64,000 nucleotides of DNA, taken from contig FJUW01000010.1 of the NCBI GenBank assembly GCA_900074885.1, positions 434,001 to 498,000 on the forward strand, written 5' to 3'. Origin of the DNA: Rhynchosporium graminicola. Lineage: Eukaryota; Ascomycota; Leotiomycetes; Helotiales; Ploettnerulaceae. The position numbers were made by a program, and so were the translations under genes. Numbering within the stretch: the first letter of the stretch is position 1; the number at the start of each line of letters is the position of its first letter. Below the pieces are notes generated by a model, which was given only the letters and a program-made list of their open reading frames with translations, did no database searches and was not told the DNA's origin. Below, one piece after another: positions 12,855 to 25,211 of the stretch.

Positions 12855-15800
12855 GTTTTAGCTTATGCTTGGGAATTTTATTATGCTCTTTTACTTCGGT
12901 TTCCTTACGACAAAATCTGGAGTTAATGGTCTGGTTTGGTCTGGTCTGCAGCATGAATGGTTTCCTATGGGTGCGAAAGGATTGTATCTGGAGGCTGTAA
13001 GATAACAAACAACAGACAAATGGGCGCGGGATACAGCAATGATAAATATTTCAATGAGGTTTCCTCATGATTTTCTGGTTTCTCTTTCCTTGATATGGCA
13101 TCGTTCACTCTACTTGCACTTCAAATTAGCATCACTTTTCTGAGTTACAATAGTGCTCACACAGCATCGTCACTTACACAATCTTCTTTTCCCTTTTCCT
13201 TTCTCTCCTTTCCTTTCCCCTTCCTGGTGCGCTTCCTCTACCTTAACCAGGCGTATGTTACACCTTACACTTTTTCATCTTCAATATTGGTACCATCACT
13301 TCCATCGTCTAATTTGACATCAGGCTTTGGCTGGTCCTTCCCCAGCTTCACTTCTGCCCCTGAGCAGTCTTATTCTTCTTACGCACAAACCAAAATGCCA
13401 GTCCAGCACAGCATACTTTGAGCCCGATAATATTACGAGTTTGATGTAGAACTGTGGGTACGCTGCTACTACGCGTGAGTCTATTGTAACGACCAGGTGT
13501 GCTCCGAGGAGTAATTAAGTAGTTGCTATCAGCTTTCCTTCTGGAGTTTAGGAGAAGTGCGAACTGTGACGAAGCCGAGTGGCATATATACTACAGTCAT
13601 GCTCGCGAATACGAACAAGTAATGGACTTGAAGGACAGAACTCTCTACGATGTCTGTGCCGCGCGGTGTTTTTCTGACGGATGTGGCGCAAAAGAGCTAT
13701 ATAGCTATCGATCATGATATCGCCCGAGATTAACGCTCTGTTGGGAACTTACACCGTCGCGGAGACTTTCAACCTCCTACCTCATCTCTTGAAGGACCCT
13801 TGATCCTTCAAGTTGCTTGTGTTGAACTTTCAACTGGACCTGCAAGGTCATAAGGAACTGGTAAATAGTACTTTCTTTCGTTTTGTTCACTCTGAATTCC
13901 GTTAGGCCGTAGGTGCTGGACATCTTGCCAATTTCCGCATGACTAGCCTCGGCCGCTCGGAAGAGAGCCATCTTCAGGTTCCACTGGTCCATCGAAGTCA
14001 TTGCCGCCTGGGTTGGGACGACATAATGTTCCAAACATCAATCAAGAAGGGAGTGATGCTCAAGTCAAGGCAATTGACCAAGGGATTGCACTTGTAATAT
14101 ATTGCTCCCAAATCATACAATTATTTGACAAACTTTGTCGTAGTAAATAAGTATCGCTTCGCCGATCAACGATTGGATCCGCCTCGAGGGAAAATTCGCT
14201 ACTGTGGTCAGTGCGGGATTTCGGTGCTATACTAAAGCCCTATTCTCATAGGATACACAGTCTGGTATTTCTCATGATTATATTCAGTATCGATCTATGC
14301 CCTGGCGTAGGAATGACATAGAGGTTATTTCAGCCGAGCCTAATTTCTTGCTTGAATATGATCTGACAAGTTCGATTACAACCTGATAGTGTATTAGCTA
14401 GATACATGAGGATGACCAATAACTCAATGTAGAATCATAAGTGATCATTACCTATAGTCCCCCGTATTGTTGACAGCCTATTTTTAAGCGAATGATCATC
14501 CAGACGAGATATCCGACAAAACAAAGACCAAAATCTCTGTAAAAGTCATCGCCCATCTAAAGAATCGGAAGTTCTGAATTAATCTTCATCTGTCAGAAGG
14601 ATAGACAAAATATCCAGATTCTGATCCCAAGCTTCCATTAATCGATTCAAGATACGCTTTAACATTGTTTTCTGAACATCTCAATGACTTGAACAAAGGG
14701 AGCCTGAACTCCGTGCCAGAGCCATAGTCTATCCGCGAAAATCGCATCCAAATTCAACTGCCACCAATCCCAAAATCCTAACCCCGCTGTATCCAAGAAA
14801 CGACCAAACGTGCCACTAGCTCTTTCTTAAATCAACTATTCCACTTCACTACTCTGATCGGCCAAACCAGTATCAAGATCGCCATAAATGCCAGCAATGA
14901 ACAAGCAAGACACAACTGTCCAACCCAGCGCTATCGTCGCAGTTCCTATAATTTCCCCAGTAGTCCGTAGTAAGATCGCCAACCGTGGTTATCGCTGCAG
15001 CGCTATCGATATGTTGCCATAGTACTGACACAAACATGAATAATAAAAGCCCGTCTCACGGTAGTCGTAGCAGTTCAGTATAGGAGATCTTATCCACCGG
15101 AAAGACTTGAACTTCTCGCGAACCGCTGTCATCAGCGCTGGCTGTCATCAATTTCTGTATGCTGCCCAGGTAATGCACCCAATAATCACACATAGAAACA
15201 ATAGAGAGGGCTACGGATATGAATCTGAGTGTTTGTCAAAAGATAAAACTCTTGAGAGACTTTACCAAAAAGGGAAATTAGTCCGACGAAGAGTACCCGA
15301 GACCTGCAATGTGAAGCAACCCGTAGCAGATTCAGGGGAATGAACGAACGGCACCATCCTCACAGCTCGCTTCCACGATCTCAACGAGCAATATTGCGCT
15401 CCTTGAGCAATCTCAAATCTTTTGAGTTCGACCGTATTCAGCTGCTCGGGACGTGTTGCTGTGTAGCTAAGAGGCAAGGAAGGACGATGTTGACAATTAC
15501 GGTTGTGAGTATTATTTTCGTGAGATGATCCCCTATTATCTTTTTCAATATCATAGAGGGGAGTCTGCTCGTCTCGTGTCAAAGAGACTGACTGATGGAT
15601 ATTTAGCTTCCATTATCAAACATAGCAGCTCCCTCGCCATCGACCTCGAAACTCCCCCCATAAATACCGAAGAATGATCACCGCTATCATGCGTGCTGAA
15701 ATAGATGCGTAAGCCCGCTCCTCATTCTCCCCATACCAAACTAATAGCACCCAACCGCCCTAATTCCCAGCGAGTAAGCATCTCCACCTCCCCCCTTTCC

Positions 15801-16878
15801 ATCCCCTTTATCCTCTCTTTTTGCCTTCCAACAAAGCTCCTCTCACTCTACCTCACCAAGATCCCCTGATATCACCCTCTCCCTTCTCATCTACGCCCTC
15901 TCTCCATCGACCATCATCATCATTCCCCCTCCACAATCTAGACGCGCCAAATATTAGCATCCGTGATCGAGACCGCCATGGTCATTACTCTGGCACTGCC
16001 AATCATCGTATATGATGCGATGTATATCATACATAGACTTCTTCGCTAAAAACACAGATGTGGAAAATGATGAGGACGAGTACACCGAAGGGAGGTGATA
16101 GTTCGGGACCGGGACCGGGACTTGGAACAGGATCGCTGGGGAGTTTTGAGCGTTGTCGTTTCTGCATCTGCGTTGATGAGAGGACCTGGACCGAGGATGA
16201 AGAGATAAAATTCTAAGGGAAGTTCATTATTTTGGTTGCGGAAATATTCTGGATGGAATGTTCGGGGGGTAGCTTTTACTTTCTCGATGGTGAGTCTTAG
16301 GTTCTTTCTCCCTTGACCCTTGTGGATTCTGAGATTGTCATGAGAGCCGCAATCTGAGTTTGCTCATGCTCGGATTATATGCCTTGTGCCAGTCGGCAGA
16401 GAGTAGCAAGTCAAGGTTGAGATACAATAGGATTATATTATTAGATGGAACGTAGGGCCACGTATTCCTCATACTGGGTTTCGTCATCCTATCTCTTGCT
16501 CTCTATGTACTGTATCGTGCGTCCACCTTTCTCCCTATCCTATCCTATTATTGCCTCTTGTCCGATACGCAAAACCCCTGTTTAGCCTACCCTGCGCGGC
16601 ACAAGATATATTTACCTATCCATCTTCACTTCAAGCCTTCTTTCTCCAAACCAAACGCATCGAAAGACGCTTATGAGGCTATAAGCCGCCGAAATAAGAG
16701 GCAGGACCTCATATCCTCCTGAACACGGTGAATGTATGTAAAACAGCCGAAAGAAGCGAGCACAAAAGACACCACCCATGCATAAGAAGCCTGTTCCCTA
16801 TCGCGTGCAAGCTTGAAAGAAAACGCTATGCAAAAACCCACAAGTCAGGTATCAAGAATTAGTGTATTTCATCACTAA
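12855..16878. other. intergenic, 4 kb without supported gene
   Basis: Convergent 3' ends of the AT-hook gene (+) and Spa2 (-) bound this stretch. 13160-13240 and 15780-15930 are pyrimidine-rich, which creates Ser/Pro/Leu-rich chance frames. The rest is AT-leaning with no recognisable domain, tRNA or repeat. Confidence 0.5.
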
Positions 16879-19868
16879 TCATGAGAAATCATCGTCTCCG
16901 CCCTGTCCTCGATCTCCATCAATGACATCCACCCTCAGCACCAACTCCTTCGTCTCACGAGCGATCTCGAAGGCTATGGGAGGTAATGACTGGTTCCATG
17001 CTCTCCACGCTCGTTCGCCCTCGTCATCGTCTCGGTTTTCGTCTGCGATGTCTCGGCCCGCCTGGCCCGCATCTATTAATCGCTGTCGAATACCTGCTAA
17101 TTTACGAATGATGGGCTCTCCTTGCATCCTTAATACACTATTGCCGGTCGATGACATGGCAGTCTCAGTTGATGTTACGACAGTACCGACCACGTCGGCG
17201 ATCGCGTTGATTTGCGTTGTGATGGCTGTGATCCCAGCCTCGGAACGGATGGAGGAAACGAGGGATTGAATGTTTTGCACTAGAGTGGCGGTCTGATCTT
17301 CAAGATAGATCTGTACTTGTCAGCATCTTGTACATGGAATTAAGAGCTGCTTTTCTTACCTTGAGTTCTTCGACATCACTAGTCTGGGTTCTGATGCCGA
17401 AACCAACGCCCATTGGCGCTTGAGGAAGAGCCTTGTTGCCGTTCATGTAAGCATTTCCGCTTTGGGCACCCCGAGACATGGAACGCTGTCGTCCAGCCCA
17501 GTTTTCCTTTCCTGAACTCCTCGGCCGCATGGTAGATTCACGCGGCGAGTTGACGGGGCTGTACATCGAAGAATCGCCGCTCATACGAGCATTGCCGGGA
17601 CCTTGAAAGAGAGGAGAAGGGTTGAGTTGTCTCGGATCGCGGACAGGAAAGAATCCAGTGGTATCGACGGGAGCCAGATGTCCGTCATCATCGTCGTCTA
17701 GCTCACCAGCAGGCGTTGGTCGTATCTTAACAGTCCTGACAAGCTCTACCACAGCGGAAGTAAGATGGGACGCAGCCGCGTCAAGTAAAGACACGGGAGA
17801 GAGGCCTTTTGCCGACGCGAAGTTCTTCGAAGCCGTTATCAGGTTGTTTGCTGTGGCCGAGACCCGTGATTTTAATTTTGTTTGCTCTCGTACCAATTCT
17901 TCACTGCTTTTTGGCGCATCATCGATATCCTGTGTGATTCTCCGCACATTCACAACGACGGACTTCATGAAATCTATTACCCTAGAAGGATCATCCACCC
18001 TTGCGGTTTGCAGTAGCTCGTCAATCGAGATCTGATATTTGGTAACATGGACATCCTTGACCAGTCCGTTTGCTTCAGTAAAACCACTTTCCTTGGCATA
18101 TTTCGCTGCATCCTGTTGGATAGTGAGACCAATCGAAGAAGCTCTTAAACTTCGAAGCTGCGTCTTGGTTCTGGCATACCGATCCCTCCAGTCCTTGACC
18201 TCCTCTTCCAATTTGTTAACTGCATTTGAAAGTTGCTCCTCTCTGTCGTACGAGGATTCGCTTCGTTCCGAAAGCACTCGCATTTCCCGGAGGAACTCTT
18301 GCGCTTCCCTCCGGACCTGATCTGTGACTACTTGCTGTTGACGCAGTTCGTCTCTCAGTTCTTGATTTTCTCTTTCCACGTCCGAATTGCCCATCCCTCT
18401 CGTCCCAGCCCCTGGTTGAGGTACTGCTGCTCGAAGCTCCTCGATTTGCGAGCGAAGTTCCCTTTCGTTATTTGCTTGTGAGGATCGCATACGATCCAGT
18501 TCCGTCTGTAATGAATCATTCAGGTTCTGTGCTTCAGCAAGCTTCCTCTCCAAGTCCAATCTCAAGTCTGTGGATTCCTTCTTCTCAATATTCAGCGCAG
18601 TGGCCCTACTCCTTTCGCCGTCTAGGACGTTATTCAGCTCATCGTCTTTCTGTTTCAGGGTGTCCTCCATGGATTCTAATTTGTCTCTTAGTTCGGCAAC
18701 TTGCAATTGGTAGTCATCGATAAGTTTCTTGTCGGTCTATTCATGTCAGCAAAATATAGGCAGACGCATAACGATAGCATACCTCAGAAGATCCTCCGAG
18801 ACTTTTGTTCCTGCTTCGCGCTGCACCTTCCAAGCCGAAAGCGTCTCCGTCATCGTCGTCATTATCCTCTCCTCCAGTCTCGTCATCCTCGACCATTGTA
18901 CTCTTGTTCGGCACTATCGTGTTACTCTGGAACGTCTTTGGAGTAGGTCGGCCATAATCATTGGGCGGTATACCAGGAGAAGGGGGCACACCAAGTGCCC
19001 CATTCATTCCATTCATTGGCCTGGGCCCATTTCGCGATTCGCTTCGCATTGAGTATGCTGTTACAGAGCTGGCATCTGAAGGTCGGCGCATCCGAGGCAT
19101 TCCATCCACAGGTGTCCCATTCCCGTTTCTGCTTGGTGGACCTCTCATGGAAGAAGCTGGACTGCCCATTCGACTGATGTCACCTCCTGCGAACTTGGGG
19201 AACCTTCTTTCTAACTCGTAGTATACATCTGTTGCCAGGTCGCGAAACCTAGATGGCGGTAAGGTGGACAGCTTTTGTCTGGCTTGATTCCTCTTTGGAT
19301 GGAAGATATCTTTCGGTAACAGAAAAGGTGGGGGACCTCCATCTGGTTGCCCCCCATTTGGTGTCCTCCTCCCAGACTGCTGCCTTCGCAAGAGTTCGTC
19401 GAACACATCCGTACTCAATTCTTGGAACTGTACTGGCGATAACCTCAGTAGCTTGTCCCGCGCCCTATTTGGTCTGGGGTTGCCCTTCTCGTCCCGCAAA
19501 GATGCCGCCAGATATCTCTTGAGGGCGACATAGTGTTCCGAGAGGGCACTTTCGAATTGTTCGTCCTTCTTACTCCTGCCACTCTCACTCTGCGCATATA
19601 AGCCCGTCCCAATGCTAGACCTGGCGATGGAGCTCGGCGGCGAAGGCTGGCCGGCGGCTGGACTATTTGCAGATGATCCTCTAGGTGGGAATCCTCCTCC
19701 ATTCATCGTGCCGTTCGAACCGCTGGAAATCGGCGGTGTGGCAAGTTGCCCACGATTGTTGGGTGGGAAGTAGGGTGAATCGTTCTCGCGGCCTTGGTAT
19801 TTCGAAATGCCGGACCATTCACTCTCTCCTACAGACACAGGCGACAAGGGGCCATTTCGCCCATTCAT
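16879..19868 (-). CDS. spa2: Spa2-family polarisome scaffold (964 aa)
   Basis: Three exons on the minus strand: 19868-18783, 18736-17360 and 17310-16879 (introns 46 and 49 nt, all phase 0). Residues about 100-160 and 185-225 hold the paired Spa2-homology (SHD/GIT) repeats, recognisable from FDELLRR and ATDVYYELERRFP. Around 360-550 a long heptad-rich coiled coil follows (AELRDKLESMEDTLKQKDDE). The C-terminal half has the conserved helical region with DELLQTARVDDPSRVIDFM and a final helical domain. The length fits filamentous-fungal Spa2. In the family the protein marks hyphal tips and bud sites and tethers formin and MAPK components to the cortex. The rest is Ser/Pro/Asn-rich linker. Start is the first ATG. 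It shares the 19.9-21.7 kb spacer with the 3' end of ssu72. Confidence 0.95.
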
Positions 19869-21669
19869 TTTAGATGCTGCTGAGATATGCTGTGTCTGAC
19901 TTCAGGAGGATCCTCAGTCCGTAGCGGCGTCCTCCTCCACAATACACAATTCCTGCACTGTGCAACTGCTTGATCGCATGGGCATTTGTGAGATACCTCG
20001 CTGAGAGCTGGATCAAGAGGCAGGTTGGAGTGCAAAACTGCCTCACAACGATAGAGGGCGTGAAACGTCGTAGGCTGGCAGGGTTGTTGTTGTCAAAGCG
20101 AGCGAGGGTGCTGGATCGAGACTTGGTAAATTTGTCGTGCTGGCTGAGGGTTGCAGATAGGATCGCGAAGACTGGGAGGGGCATTAAAAAATTATGGTGT
20201 TGTACAGAGAATATCAACAACGGCAGTGACAATTCTTGGAATTGTACCTAGGTAGTAAGCTAGCACATTGACCCCTTTCTACAATTGCAGTCGAGTTGGG
20301 ATGCACAGCGTGTGGGACGGACTGGATAGGTGAAATTAGCGCTGCTTGGGGGCGCCAACCAGTATATCTAAGCCCTGGAAGGTCGATAAGCTCCCGATTA
20401 GACCTCGATAAGCGGCACCGAAGGTAGTGAGAGTTCGGAGGCTAATAAAGGTAAGGTAGAGAGAGGTATGTATCTTTGGCACGGTAGAAAGAAGAATCGA
20501 AAGACGAGAAGTCCACAAGTCGGGGGGCAGGGTTTGCGATGATTTGTTTGGGTTGGAAGGTTTGGAGAGAACCAAGAGACCTAGACACCTATGTAGGAAC
20601 TCATGCTGCAGATGGAAGAAGCAACTCGAGATTCGTAATGCTAGACAGACAGATACAGTCACGGCTACCAGATAGCGTTCTTCCAGGAAATTTCTTATTT
20701 CTCTACTCCGTAATGACATCCATCCATCTCTCATCCACACATCCAGGCCCCAGGCCCCAGGGCATCCTTCCAGCTTCTACTGTAGCTTCCAGCTTCCAGC
20801 TTCCAGGCTTCGTCGGCTTCCGGACGCATTGGCACTTGGCACTTTGGCAACGTGCTTTTGTTCTGCAGGCTGGAAAATCGCTTCAGGGGTTGGATGGAAT
20901 ATCTGATTTGGCTTTGCTGGGCTGGCTTGGGCTGGCCAGCCTAGGACAGGGTACCTCAGTGTTCCAGTTCGGGGATTGGCTCGGCCACGGCTGCCATTGA
21001 TCCTCATCTTACCTGGGGCTGCTTGAGGCTTGAAGTCGCGAATCGTGATGAATGCCAGTGGAAATTGAGGCTGTGAGTTGGCAACATTGGATGAGGGAAA
21101 ACCGTGGTCTTCCGAAGGTTCTCTAGGTCTGAAGGGAGGGTTCTTGCTTGCAGTGTTGTTCTTCAACTTTCATCCGACGCTAGACCATGATCTGAATAAT
21201 CTGGAATATAGCGGCGGGCCTAGCCGCTACAGCGCTTGAGCGTTGAGATTGGAAATCCACACTGGGCTGGTAGTCGAGAGAATCAATTTTAGCAAGTCTC
21301 TGTTCCAACCCCCTGCAAAGCCACGGACCAAACTCATTTTTCGACGCCTCGAGACGAGTGCAGACAATGGATCAAATTTCCAAAGAAATCCCACAGACAT
21401 GCATGAGATACACGCGGCGTGGCAGAATTTAAGCATGGCCCGATGGAACCATTTTGATACTGTGCTGGCCGCATAAAAGCTTTGGTCGTGACTGACCCGA
21501 TGATTTATCCGCCTTCAATAGCCTTACGATCACCAGATGCAGCGTGCAGAAATAAAATAGAGTGCTCAATATCTGGAGTATTTCTTATTCCAGATGATTC
21601 CCCGGAAAACGCCTGTTGGGTATCCCGGTTCTCAACTCCAGCCGCAATCTAAGATCAAAAATGTAATCC
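19869..21669. other. intergenic: spa2 promoter and ssu72 3' flank
   Basis: About 1.8 kb upstream of spa2 (-) and downstream of ssu72 (-). A short imperfect direct repeat of CTTCCAG lies at about 20770-20812. I see no supported gene; the frames here (for example minus 20336-20740) lack domains. Confidence 0.5.
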
Positions 21670-22493
21670 TCAAAACCAAGCCAATGTCCATACCGCTGGA
21701 AGATTTGGCCATCTCTCTTGCCACTCTCCAATAATCTCCGGTACTCGCTCATCAAAGCCACTTCTGCTGGCGGCGCTTCCACTATCAAAGCCAGCTGGAT
21801 TTCGTTCTCGCTCCTCAATTGCAGCTTTGTTCAGGGAATCAGCCAGGTCTAGGATGCCCCTGCCTCCCACCAGTGCTTCTTCGTGATTATCTTTGATATC
21901 GACGTTGATGACGTGCACAGGTCGATTCAAAGGAGATCCTCGAGTCATGAGATCATCAATCACGGCGTCCCAGCATCGCTCTTCACAAGTGATGACTACA
22001 TCTACCACTCCTCCTTCAACGCCTTCACTGCCCCTGTCTTTGTTTTGGTCCAGTCGGGGAACTCCCACTTGCCAGTCCTGCCACCTCTCTGGGCCCCATT
22101 TGACATTTCTGTTCCGCTCGAGCATGTTCAAGAGACCATTAGCGCGGTAGAGACGTGGATCTTTGGACTCGAGTTCCTTGTACATGCTATCGTAGGAGGT
22201 CTTGTTGAACTGGTAGACGTTAGGCTTATCTATAGAAGGCCCTGGCAGGCGGACCAGAGATCCAGTGCCGAACGAGATGACCGGATAGTGAGCTGCGGCA
22301 AGTCGGAGATGTGATTCCATAGATCTGCAGTGATGTCAATATCGCTAAAAGAGTAGCAACGTGGGCTGACAAACCTGTTTTGGTTGCTTGCGCACACTGT
22401 ACAGAATTTGAGCTTGAATCCTCCTGGATCTACTCGTTCTCCATTTGTAGACGATCCATTGCTGGCCTCGCTTTGGGCTTGTGGTTGTGCCAT
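21670..22493 (-). CDS. ssu72: Ssu72 RNA polymerase II CTD phosphatase (257 aa)
   Basis: Two exons on the minus strand: 22493-22375 and 22324-21670, with a 50-nt intron. The start MAQPQAQ is chosen because it gives a short disordered leader before [14 protein letters not shown]. The phosphatase signature C-x5-R-S is Cys34-ASNQN-Arg40-Ser, and the intron splits the Arg40 codon (AG|A). Other family blocks are [18 protein letters not shown], the lid region with [10 protein letters not shown], and [17 protein letters not shown] near the catalytic Asp. The C-terminus ends in the fungal-type WTLAWF. Ssu72 removes Ser5-P (and Ser7-P) from the Pol II CTD and works in the cleavage/polyadenylation complex and in gene looping. 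All catalytic residues appear intact. Confidence 0.95.
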
Positions 22494-24220
22494 GTTCGAT
22501 GAAGAGATTTTGCGGCGGACAAATGTCACGTCGTCGTACAACGAGCCGCTCACATCTGCAGGTCGATGATTCCAGCCGGACTAGAATTCACTACAGTAAT
22601 CTGTCAGCATTGCGTGGAATGCAGATCGAGAGATTGAATGAACGAGTAGAAAGCAATTCAGTTAAGCGTAAAAAGTTGTCTCCTCATGGGTATAGGACAG
22701 CTCCAATATAGGATATCATCAGATTGCAACGAAGGGAGAGGGAATAAATGATGGGTATACATACTTTATAGTACCAAGGTGCTTGAGATGTCGTGGGATT
22801 GGGATTGAAAGAGCTCGGAAGCTTGAAAGGAAAGATGTGGTTTGGAGTTGCTAGCGCACTCGGTTACAGTCATTCTGGCGGCCCATTGATCGCAACAGCG
22901 CAAATCGGCAAGATGAACAGTATCAAGAATCCCCGAAATTCGAGCAAATTCGAGTGTCACACAAGGGTCACACAGGCTTTAAAGGTCGTGCAATATCGTG
23001 GCAACATCTTTCTAAAGATACTTCGTCCTTGGGCATTGTCAAGAGACGAATCTTTTTACCCAATCGCGGAAATCAAGAGGATGTGAATTTAAATCCTATG
23101 GAAATATTCCGACGCTGTAGTCATGCATCTCACTTATTATTTGTTAGTTTGGACAGCCCTTTCTGGACCAATACCGTTACGTCTATCCTTGCCGTAGATT
23201 ATAGATCTAATCGTAGATAGCTTTACATCCGAAGTTTGAGACTGGCTCAAATGGGGGGAAATCATGTCTAGCGAGGAAGACCTGATAGGGACGGTTCAGA
23301 ATCGTACTACTCGACTTCGAATTCGGATTCGTTACCAGAAGATATGTCTATCCGCGGAGATTATTCCAATCCGCGTGAATGTCTGGTAACCTTCCTAAAA
23401 TTACGATCTGATGATGAGTATATCAGAAGTTTATAGATACACGCTTCGCTGGAGACACAAACCAACTGACTGATATTGGTCAATGCCTCATCTACGGATA
23501 GATATCAGTTCGTCCCATACAGGTTTACAACTGCTGTTCACTCAGCTAGCCCGATTAGAACATCCGAAGTTATTCTAATTTAGACCTGAGTTCGCATAAG
23601 ATTTGGAACAGGGTGATCGTGGTAAATCTCATGAAGGAGGACTTCAAAAAGCTACACGTATCTCGGAGAACAGGCAGGGGAAGCTGGTTGAACAAGCCTC
23701 CGAATAATTGCTCAGAAGGGAAGAGTCACATCGGGTTATCTCACAGTCCATTGCCCCCCGATCTGTCTGATGAGTTTGATGTTCTCACGAGAGCTTCACA
23801 TAGGTAGGCATGATCCAATTTCATATCATCTTGTGATTTATCAGCCGCAGCCGCAGCCGCACAGCAGGATCATGCAGTCGTCTGTGGTGAGCCCCACAGC
23901 AGCACAGAAACACAACTGCATTGTCATTGATTGGCTCAAGCTCAACTTCCCCGCTTGTGCGGCCCCCTTGGTCCCCCTTGTTGTTTCAAGTGTCGAGCAA
24001 ACGTCCCTCGTCCGTACAGTAGCATTCATATTCCCAAAATAGATTTTCTTTTGGGTCTTTCGACGCATCGGGATTTCCATCCCCAACAACTTTTTAGATC
24101 ATGGACGTGGATCTGAAGATGAAAGCCTGACATGACAGCCAGGAAGCCGGCCGAGCTCAATCAATGTTGCCGCAGGATTTGCCCTAACCATCTAGACAGA
24201 CGTCTGGTCAGAATCACGTT

Positions 24221-24240
24221 ACCTACCTTAGGTAGGTAGG
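24221..24240. repeat. ACCTACC/GGTAGGT inverted repeat with GGTA tandem
   Basis: ACCTACC (24221-24227) and GGTAGGT (24231-24237) are perfectly complementary around TTA, and the right arm continues as a short TAGG tandem. CCTAGGTAGGT-type motifs recur through this spacer. Confidence 0.75.
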
Positions 24241-24403
24241 TATGGTACGGTACGGCACATACACGAGACACGCGCAGCTACCTCCCTCACCTTGTCTTGT
24301 CCACCTAGTTACAATATCTGACCTGAGTCCTGAAGACGTTAATTGGCGTTCGAGTGTCGGGCGCTTGCTTGGCTTGTTCTGTCCACGAATCGACATTCCA
24401 CAT

Positions 24404-24434
24404 CTCACACCTCACACCTCACACCTCACACCTC
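24404..24434. repeat. tandem repeat, 7-bp unit CTCACAC x4.4
   Basis: Four exact copies of CTCACAC followed by CTC. A minisatellite-like tract in the spacer upstream of nbp2. Confidence 0.85.
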
Positions 24435-24575
24435 GCCGCCTGCCTTCCGGGCTCGCTCCCAGCCCTACCTTACCTTACCTAGGTAACAAAGCGATCTGAG
24501 CGCCAGACCATCTCAGCGCCAACTGCCTGTTCGGTCGGTCGCTGGTTCTCGCTTCTGCAATAAGGTATTGGTACC

Positions 24576-24597
24576 TAGGTAGGTAGGTAGGTAGGTA
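24576..24597. repeat. TAGG microsatellite (x5)
   Basis: Five tandem copies of TAGG plus TA, 15 bp before a CATC/CTCC microsatellite. Confidence 0.85.
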
Positions 24598-24612
24598 CTG
24601 ACTGTGCTGTAC

Positions 24613-24637
24613 CATCCATCCATCCATCCCTCCCTCC
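24613..24637. repeat. CATC / CTCC microsatellite
   Basis: Four CATC units run into two CTCC units, pyrimidine-rich on the plus strand. It may belong to the nbp2 promoter or leader. Confidence 0.8.
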
Positions 24638-25211
24638 AATTGGGTCCTTCCTTACCTTGGTGGATTGTGGGGTCGGTCGGCGCTCCCTTGATCTTCCTTT
24701 CTTCCATCCTCAGAGATCAGATTCCTATGTCTGCCGTCCACACCACTCAGCTCTCCCAAAAGCATCAACCTAATACAGTACCCGACTATTAGTCGAAGGT
24801 CGCACCCGTAGGCTGACCTGACTTACTCGAACTCGATTCTTTCTTGGACGACTTCACTCGCACTCAATCGCAATCGCGCCAGCGTTTGCCCTCTGCTGCG
24901 TATGACTTAACTGTCGTCGCATCAACAATCAAACATTCCTCACCCTGGACCTTCATCTGACAGCCACCACGGGAGAAGCTGTCACTGTTGCTGATCACTG
25001 CTATTTTCACCTTGCCACTTGATCAGACCGGTGATCAAAACATATTCGGAGCGGCCCCCATCCCCCCTTGTTACGATTCTTTGCGCAAACGTACGATACC
25101 AAAAGCATTTGAGTTGAGGCTTGCTGGCAAGCTGCCATCGATTAGGAACATCGCACAGTCTCAACTTTAAACATTGCGACTGGAGGCCGCAAAGAAGGAC
25201 GAGATATAAAG

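Larger units (their letters stand above)
22494..25211. other. divergent spacer between ssu72 and nbp2, repeat-rich right half
   Basis: About 2.7 kb between two divergently transcribed genes. The right half (24.2-24.7 kb) carries several simple repeats, listed separately. No frame has a recognisable domain. The nbp2 leader or promoter probably occupies the last several hundred bases. Confidence 0.5.

Noticed and set aside
13095..13421. 108-codon frame rich in Ser/Phe/Leu/Pro
   Set aside because: Created by a CT-rich tract in a 4-kb intergenic region; no splice partner.
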